A stretch of DNA of 64,000 nucleotides from NCBI GenBank assembly GCA_021736215.1, contig JAIPGI010000005.1, positions 16,833 to 80,832 of the forward strand, written 5' to 3'. The notes under the pieces were generated by a model. The model searched no databases. It worked only from the letters and a program-made list of their open reading frames with translations, and had not been told where the DNA came from. A program made the position numbers and the translations under genes. Position 1 is the stretch's first letter; every line of letters starts with the position of its first letter. Source of the DNA: Candidatus Altimarinota bacterium. GTDB lineage: Bacteria; Patescibacteriota; Gracilibacteria; UBA4473. Below are positions 59,486 through 64,000 of this stretch, in pieces.

Positions 59486-62400
59486 CTAATCTTTTTCTTC
59501 AAAATCATCTTCAATTTCTGGCTCTTCTCCGAATTCAGAAATTATATCTTCCTCTTCTTCCGAAGGCTCTCCTTCTTCCAAATCTCCTTCTTCATCTCCA
59601 ATGGTCATTTCTGATTCTTGCTCAATTTCTCCCTCGTCAGTCACTTGTTCTACATCTGAAGACTCTTCAATGAGTTCTTTTTCTGCGATGGGCTCGTCCT
59701 CTTCAAGTGCGGCAGTAACAATTTGTCCTGGTAAAATTTCCTCATCGTGCATCAAATCAACCTTGAGACAAAGAGCCTGAAGTTCCTTAATCAAGACATT
59801 AAACGACTCTGGAACAGAAACTGACTCAATTAACTCTCCTTTGACTAATGCTTCATATGCTTTGGCACGACCATGGACATCATCGGATTTAATCGTAAGC
59901 ATTTCCTGCAAGATATGAGCCGCACCGTAAGCTTCAAGTGCCCATACTTCCATTTCTCCAAACCGCTGTCCTCCATTTTGAGCCTTTCCTCCAAATGGTT
60001 GTTGTGTAACAAGCGAGTATGGACCAACTGATCGAGCATGCATCTTATCTTCGACAAGGTGGATCAGTTTCAACATGTAAACCACTCCCACAACAGTCGT
60101 ATGATCAAATTCTTCTCCTGTTCGTCCATCATAGAGTTGGAATTTTCCATCTTCTGGGAATCCGTTTTCTTTCAAAAATTCTTGAATTTTATCGACACTA
60201 ATACCGTTCAGCACGGGAGTAGCAATTTTGATACCCATTTTTTGAGCAGCCATTCCGAGATGCGTTTCAAGTACCTGTCCGATATTCATACGGGAGGAAA
60301 CTCCCAATGGATTTAAAATAATATCGACGGCTGTTCCATCTGCCAAATGTGGCATGTCTTCAACTGGAACGATACGAGAAATAACTCCTTTGTTTCCATG
60401 TCGTCCTGCCATTTTGTCTCCTGCTTCCAAATGTCGCAACTGAGCGACTTTGACCTGAACACGTTTGATAACACCTGTTGGCAAATCATCGCCCTCTGAA
60501 CGATCAAGAACGGAAACATCAATTACTTTTCCTCCTGATCCTCGTGGAAGACGAAGTGATGAATCTTTAACATCATGAGCTTTCTCTCCAAAGATAGCCC
60601 GAAGCAATCGATCTTCTGCCGTCAATTCCGTTTCTCCTTTAGGTGTTACCTTTCCAGCCAAAATATCTCCAGCCAAAACAGTCGCTCCTACACGCACTAA
60701 TCCGTTTTCATCCAAGTCTGTCAACTTCACTGCCGCAACATTGGGAATGTCGGAAGTGAGCTCTTCTGGGCCGAGTTTTGTATCTCGGACATCCATTTCA
60801 TATTTTTCGATGTGGATAGAATCAAAAAGTCCTTCACGGACGACTCTATCCGAAACAATAACCGCATCTTCATAGTTATACCCACTCCAAGACATGTACG
60901 CAACGAGCAGATTTTGCCCAACACCCAATTCTCCATTCTGAACCGATGCTCCATCAATAAGGACATCTCCTTTTTTGACTTTATCACCTGTCTCAACGCG
61001 AGGACGTTGTGTAATACAGGTTGATTGATTCGTTCGATGAAAGTTAATAATCGGGAATGTTGTTTTCTTTCCTGATTTCCCAACAAAAACAATTTCATTC
61101 GCATCCACATATTTTATCTCTCCGCTTTCGGGAGCACGAACACATTGTCCTTGGGAAGACACAGCTTCCATTCCCGTTCCTATAATTGGAGAATCTGGTT
61201 TAATAAGTGGCACCGCTTGTCTTTGCATGTTTGATCCCATAAGCGCACGAGTATTGTCGTCATGCTCTAGGAATGAAATCAATGCCGTAGAAAGAGACAC
61301 AATCTGTTTTGGAGAAATATCCATATGCGTAATTTCTGCTTCAGAATACGATCCTGGTTCGTAATTTTTACGAGCCGCAACCGTGTCTTTGGCAAATTCC
61401 CCCTGTTCGGTGAGAACAGTATTTGCTTGTGCAATACTCATGTCTTTTTCTGATTCAGCATCGTAGTAATCAACCTCGCTTGTAATATAAGCACGTACTG
61501 GAACGGTCTTCATCTCTTTTAACTTTTTAATTTCTTTCGCTGTTTTGGCATCAATAATATGTCCTCCTTTGGCTACAATTTTTCGCCCGTCTTTAATATC
61601 TGTTCCAGCCGTACGACCGACAGCTGATTCTCCGTCATTGGGAACAACATGAGAGACTGTTCGATATGGAGTTTCAATAAATCCGTATTCATTGACCCGT
61701 GCATAAGAAGCCAAGTGGAGCACCAACCCAATATTTGGTCCTTCAGGCGTCGTTACTGGACAAATACGTCCATAGTGAGAAGGATGCACATCACGAACTT
61801 CAAACGAAGCACGTTCTCGTGAAAGTCCTCCTGGACCCATGGCAGAAATTCGTCGCTTATGCTCCAATTCAGCAAGAGGGTTTGTCTGATCCATGAACTG
61901 CGAAAGCTGTGATGAAGCAAAAAACTCATGCATTGCTGCGGTAATTGGTCTACAGTTTACAATTTGCGTTGGAGTTACCGCTTCCAAATCGACAATGGAC
62001 ATACGATCCCGAACAATTCGTTCTGTTCGAAGAAGTCCAACACGGAATTTATTTTGAACCAGTTCTCCTACCGCACGAATACGTCGATTAGCTAAATGAT
62101 CGATATCATCAGCTCCTGGACCTCGTCCATCATTCAACACAATTAATTCGCGTACCATTTCTACAAAATCCTCAATACGGAATACGCGACCGTTCCCATC
62201 GTTTTTGACATTAAGTTTGAATCGCTTGTTTACTTTATAACGAGCGATAGATCCAAGATCATATTTTCGGAAGTTATGAAACATATCCTCAATAAAGTTC
62301 CGAGCATTATCTGGCGTTGCCAAATCTCCTGGACGGATACGTTTGTATACTCCTTGCCATGCGCCTTTTTCATCATCAGACTCATCTTTTTCCAATGTTT

Positions 62401-63091
62401 TCAAAATTGGATTTTCCATCATGTCCTTAACTTGATCTTTGAACAGATCCAATATTTCTTTATCTGTGGCATACCCAAATGCACGCAAGAACATCGTGAC
62501 GGGAATTTTTCGTTTTCGATCCACTTTTACCCAAAGGAGACCTTTTTTGTCGGTTTCAAGCTCCAACCAAGCTCCTCGTTTGGGAATCATTTTGGCACTA
62601 TATTTCCCAGGCATAGCGGCACTTACCGCAAAGAAAATACCAGGACTTCGAACAATCTGAGAAACAATAATTCGTTCAATACCGTTAATCAGAAACGTTC
62701 CATCTTTCGTGATTCGTGGAATTTGTCCAAAATACACATCCTGTTCTTTGATTTCTCCTGTTTCAAGGTTGGTCAAAGCCACATGCGCTCGAATAATAGA
62801 TTCATATGAAAGCCCTTTTACACGACAGGTTTCGATATCGTACTTTGGAGCTTCTATCTCATAACTCTGAATTTCGAGTCGTAACTTTTTCCCCGTTACA
62901 TCTTCAATGGGGTTAATTTCATCAAGCAGTTCCCGAATACCTTTATCAAGAAACCACTGATAAGAATTTGTCTGGACACCGATAAGATCCGGAAATGGAA
63001 AATCTTGTTCCACTTCTGTAAAAAAATACCGACCATTTTCTTCTTTGGTCGGATGTAATTTCGCGGGGAAATTGAGCGTTTTTTTTGCCAT
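59486..63091 (-). CDS. rpoB: RNA polymerase beta subunit
   Basis: 1201 residues. Full set of beta blocks, including the rifampicin region SSQLSQFMDQTNPLAELEHKRRISAMGPGGLSRERA (stated in parts: FASSQLSQFMDQTNPL and HKRRISAMGPGGL), the GPNIGLVLHLASYARVNEYGF block and AGDKMAGRHGNKGVIS. Ends with an acidic tail of roughly 70 residues, nearly all Glu/Asp/Ser (EEEEDIISEFGEEPEIEDDF), beyond the usual C terminus. A terminator follows, so rpoC is not the next gene as it is in most bacteria. Confidence 0.97.
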   Translation of the reverse strand: MAKKTLNFPAKLHPTKEENGRYFFTEVEQDFPFPDLIGVQTNSYQWFLDKGIRELLDEINPIEDVTGKKLRLEIQSYEIEAPKYDIETCRVKGLSYESIIRAHVALTNLETGEIKEQDVYFGQIPRITKDGTFLINGIERIIVSQIVRSPGIFFAVSAAMPGKYSAKMIPKRGAWLELETDKKGLLWVKVDRKRKIPVTMFLRAFGYATDKEILDLFKDQVKDMMENPILKTLEKDESDDEKGAWQGVYKRIRPGDLATPDNARNFIEDMFHNFRKYDLGSIARYKVNKRFKLNVKNDGNGRVFRIEDFVEMVRELIVLNDGRGPGADDIDHLANRRIRAVGELVQNKFRVGLLRTERIVRDRMSIVDLEAVTPTQIVNCRPITAAMHEFFASSQLSQFMDQTNPLAELEHKRRISAMGPGGLSRERASFEVRDVHPSHYGRICPVTTPEGPNIGLVLHLASYARVNEYGFIETPYRTVSHVVPNDGESAVGRTAGTDIKDGRKIVAKGGHIIDAKTAKEIKKLKEMKTVPVRAYITSEVDYYDAESEKDMSIAQANTVLTEQGEFAKDTVAARKNYEPGSYSEAEITHMDISPKQIVSLSTALISFLEHDDNTRALMGSNMQRQAVPLIKPDSPIIGTGMEAVSSQGQCVRAPESGEIKYVDANEIVFVGKSGKKTTFPIINFHRTNQSTCITQRPRVETGDKVKKGDVLIDGASVQNGELGVGQNLLVAYMSWSGYNYEDAVIVSDRVVREGLFDSIHIEKYEMDVRDTKLGPEELTSDIPNVAAVKLTDLDENGLVRVGATVLAGDILAGKVTPKGETELTAEDRLLRAIFGEKAHDVKDSSLRLPRGSGGKVIDVSVLDRSEGDDLPTGVIKRVQVKVAQLRHLEAGDKMAGRHGNKGVISRIVPVEDMPHLADGTAVDIILNPLGVSSRMNIGQVLETHLGMAAQKMGIKIATPVLNGISVDKIQEFLKENGFPEDGKFQLYDGRTGEEFDHTTVVGVVYMLKLIHLVEDKMHARSVGPYSLVTQQPFGGKAQNGGQRFGEMEVWALEAYGAAHILQEMLTIKSDDVHGRAKAYEALVKGELIESVSVPESFNVLIKELQALCLKVDLMHDEEILPGQIVTAALEEDEPIAEKELIEESSDVEQVTDEGEIEQESEMTIGDEEGDLEEGEPSEEEEDIISEFGEEPEIEDDFEEKD

Positions 63092-63336
63092 GCTCTTTTT
63101 CAGTTAAGAATTAAAGTATGTGGCAACCGCTGAACGAAATCACTTCTTATTTAGGAAGTCTTTTTCCCGTAAAACTTAGTGCCGAGATGTTTTTGAAGTT
63201 TTGCAGGCGCGCGCTTCGAGTGCGAGTGTAGAGAGCGAGCGGAAAATGTCAAAAGATTTTGATGTCTTTTTACAAAGGAATAGATATATCTATTTTTTGG
63301 TTAGGGACAGGTCGCGACCTGTCCCTACAGGCGGAA
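63092..63336. other. Spacer upstream of rpoB
   Basis: About 245 bases with no gene. Contains ACTTCTTATTTAGGAAGT with a T run on the plus strand and the second copy of the palindrome at 63304. A promoter for rpoB must lie here, but no clear -35/-10 pair was found on the minus strand. Confidence 0.4.
63304..63328. repeat. Perfect palindromic repeat, copy 2
   Basis: Identical over 25 bases to 53201-53225 (GGGACAGGTCG...CCTGTCCCTAC). Confidence 0.75.
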
Positions 63337-63657
63337 TTATTGGTTGAAAAAAATTGCAAGAGACACGAAAACCAGTATGGTGATACACAAGAGAATTCCC
63401 AGTGTTCCCATAAGAAGCTTTATCGCTTCTTTTTTCTTCCCATCGAGATACCACATTACGGGTCGCCCAAACACCAAAATCCCTGTTATTGCCGCAGAGC
63501 AGACAAAAAGTAAAAGCATTCCGATAGGAATGAGAACCATCTTGGGTTCTTCTTTGCCGAACAAGTGTTCACCAAAGGAGAGAAGCGTCACCACGCCTCC
63601 CACATAAAGGGCTGTTCCCAAAGCATGAAGAAAAGCGTATTTGAGATATGTTTTCAT
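63337..63657 (-). CDS. Small three-helix membrane protein
   Basis: 106 residues with hydrophobic helices at about 9-28, 38-64 and 82-104, and a charged loop DGKKKEAIKLL. No family recognised. The ATG at 63657 (MKTYLKYAFLHALG) is chosen over the frame start at 63861, which lies in the tRNA-Ser gene. Confidence 0.65.
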   Translation of the reverse strand: MKTYLKYAFLHALGTALYVGGVVTLLSFGEHLFGKEEPKMVLIPIGMLLLFVCSAAITGILVFGRPVMWYLDGKKKEAIKLLMGTLGILLCITILVFVSLAIFFNQ

Positions 63658-63848
63658 AGTTAGAGTATAGGATATTTCCAAGTGTGTGCACAATAGTGAA
63701 GCGTCAAAAGGTTTTGACGAGAAAGTTTTGTTGTTTACAATCGCCGCGCTCTTTTTTGAATTTTCAACGCGAGTATGGGGTAGTTCCAAAGGAAACCTCC
63801 ATGCGAGCGAGAGGAGTGGAGACGGAATGCAGTCTCCTAGCGATAGAT

Positions 63849-63935
63849 GGAGAGGTCGCATAGTGGTCTAGTGCGCTCGCTTGGAAAGCGAGTAACTCAA
63901 AAGGTTCGGGGGTTCGAATCCCCCCCCCTCCGCCA
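63849..63935 (+). tRNA. tRNA-Ser(GGA)
   Basis: 87 bases with encoded CCA. Anticodon arm CTCGC-TTGGAAA-GCGAG, anticodon GGA; long variable arm as in Ser tRNAs (TAACTCAAAAGGTTC); T arm GGGGG-TTCGAAT-CCCCC. Acceptor GGAGAGG with CCCCTCC has one A-C mismatch at the fifth pair. Confidence 0.92.
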
Positions 63936-63936
63936 G

Positions 63937-63984
63937 GAGAGGAAGTCCGTGCATCCCTTGTGGATGTAAGGACTTCCTCTTTTT
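63937..63984 (+). terminator. Terminator after tRNA-Ser
   Basis: GAGAGGAAGTCC ... GGACTTCCTCTTTTT, a long stem starting right after the CCA. Confidence 0.85.
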
Positions 63985-64000
63985 AGAGGTGGGGGATTAA

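Noticed and set aside
63686..63871. 61-codon ORF before tRNA-Ser
   Set aside because: Overlaps the tRNA gene and has no ribosome site or homology pattern.
1..64000. Gracilibacteria-type genetic code (UGA = Gly)
   Set aside because: Many conserved genes end normally on TGA (sufC, dnaA, argG); only the four-helix bundle gene shows a suspicious internal TGA.
1..64000. CRISPR array
   Set aside because: No regularly spaced identical repeats with unique spacers; repeats found are dispersed palindromes.

Overview
The window looks like chromosome from a Candidate Phyla Radiation (Patescibacteria) bacterium; a Peregrinibacteria-like lineage is my best guess. This rests on AT-rich DNA, compact gene spacing, very few Shine-Dalgarno sites, many short palindromic repeats between genes, a SufC-SufB-short-SufD order, Lys/Ala-extended S15 and S20, and single-chain transketolase. 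The standard code fits: long housekeeping frames close normally on TAA, TAG and TGA, which argues against the UGA=Gly code of Gracilibacteria. The assignment is inference; no 16S gene is present.

Layout. 1-5.6 kb: folD, a K+ channel with a zinc-ribbon tail, sufC-sufB-sufD. 5.6-9.8 kb: pnp and rpsO, an HtrA-like lipoprotein, tRNA-Val beside a decayed copy, rpsT. 9.9-14.3 kb, mostly minus strand: lspA, pabB, rnc, nusB, rpmF, a membrane protein, rpmE. 14.8-16.9 kb: an LPXTG surface protein and a small secreted protein. 17-26.3 kb: purA, ybaK-like gene, dnaA, mfd, dnaN and a CNNM/CBS protein. 26.4-34.8 kb: small hypotheticals, rpmA, an NhaD-type antiporter behind a structured leader, murA, dgt, lgt and a DsbA-like lipoprotein. 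35.1-36.5 kb: an accessory patch with a broken RAYT transposase and two small ORFs framed by inverted repeats. 36.6-44.6 kb: transketolase, a GDSL esterase, a class B penicillin-binding protein, rel. 44.8-48.1 kb: tmRNA followed by an integron-like module. 48.1-52.5 kb: two ECF sigma/membrane-partner pairs and a secreted repeat protein. 52.6-58.5 kb: CIRCE-controlled hsp20, argG behind a likely attenuator, an amidohydrolase, argH and an RRM protein. 58.6-64 kb: tRNA-Gly with decayed fragments, rpoB, a small membrane protein and tRNA-Ser.

The main find is at 45.6-48.1 kb. A 270-residue tyrosine recombinase faces away from a single-gene unit. That unit starts at an R box (GTTAGGC, 46562) and ends in an attC-like hairpin (GCCTAAC at 48005 to GTTATAT at 48091). 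Cutting between G and TT at both ends and closing the circle recreates a perfectly matched GCCTAAC/GTTAGGC attC. This is what an integron cassette predicts. The cassette gene codes for a Tat-signal protein with an HEAFH metallopeptidase-like motif. Its whole non-coding part forms one long palindrome around attC, which is unusual.

How the genes fit together: lgt and lspA mature lipoproteins, and two candidates lie in the window (the HtrA-like and DsbA-like proteins). murA and the PBP make peptidoglycan, to which the LPXTG protein could be attached. rel, tmRNA, hsp20 and the sigma pairs form the stress layer. argG and argH convert citrulline to arginine, with no other arginine genes here.
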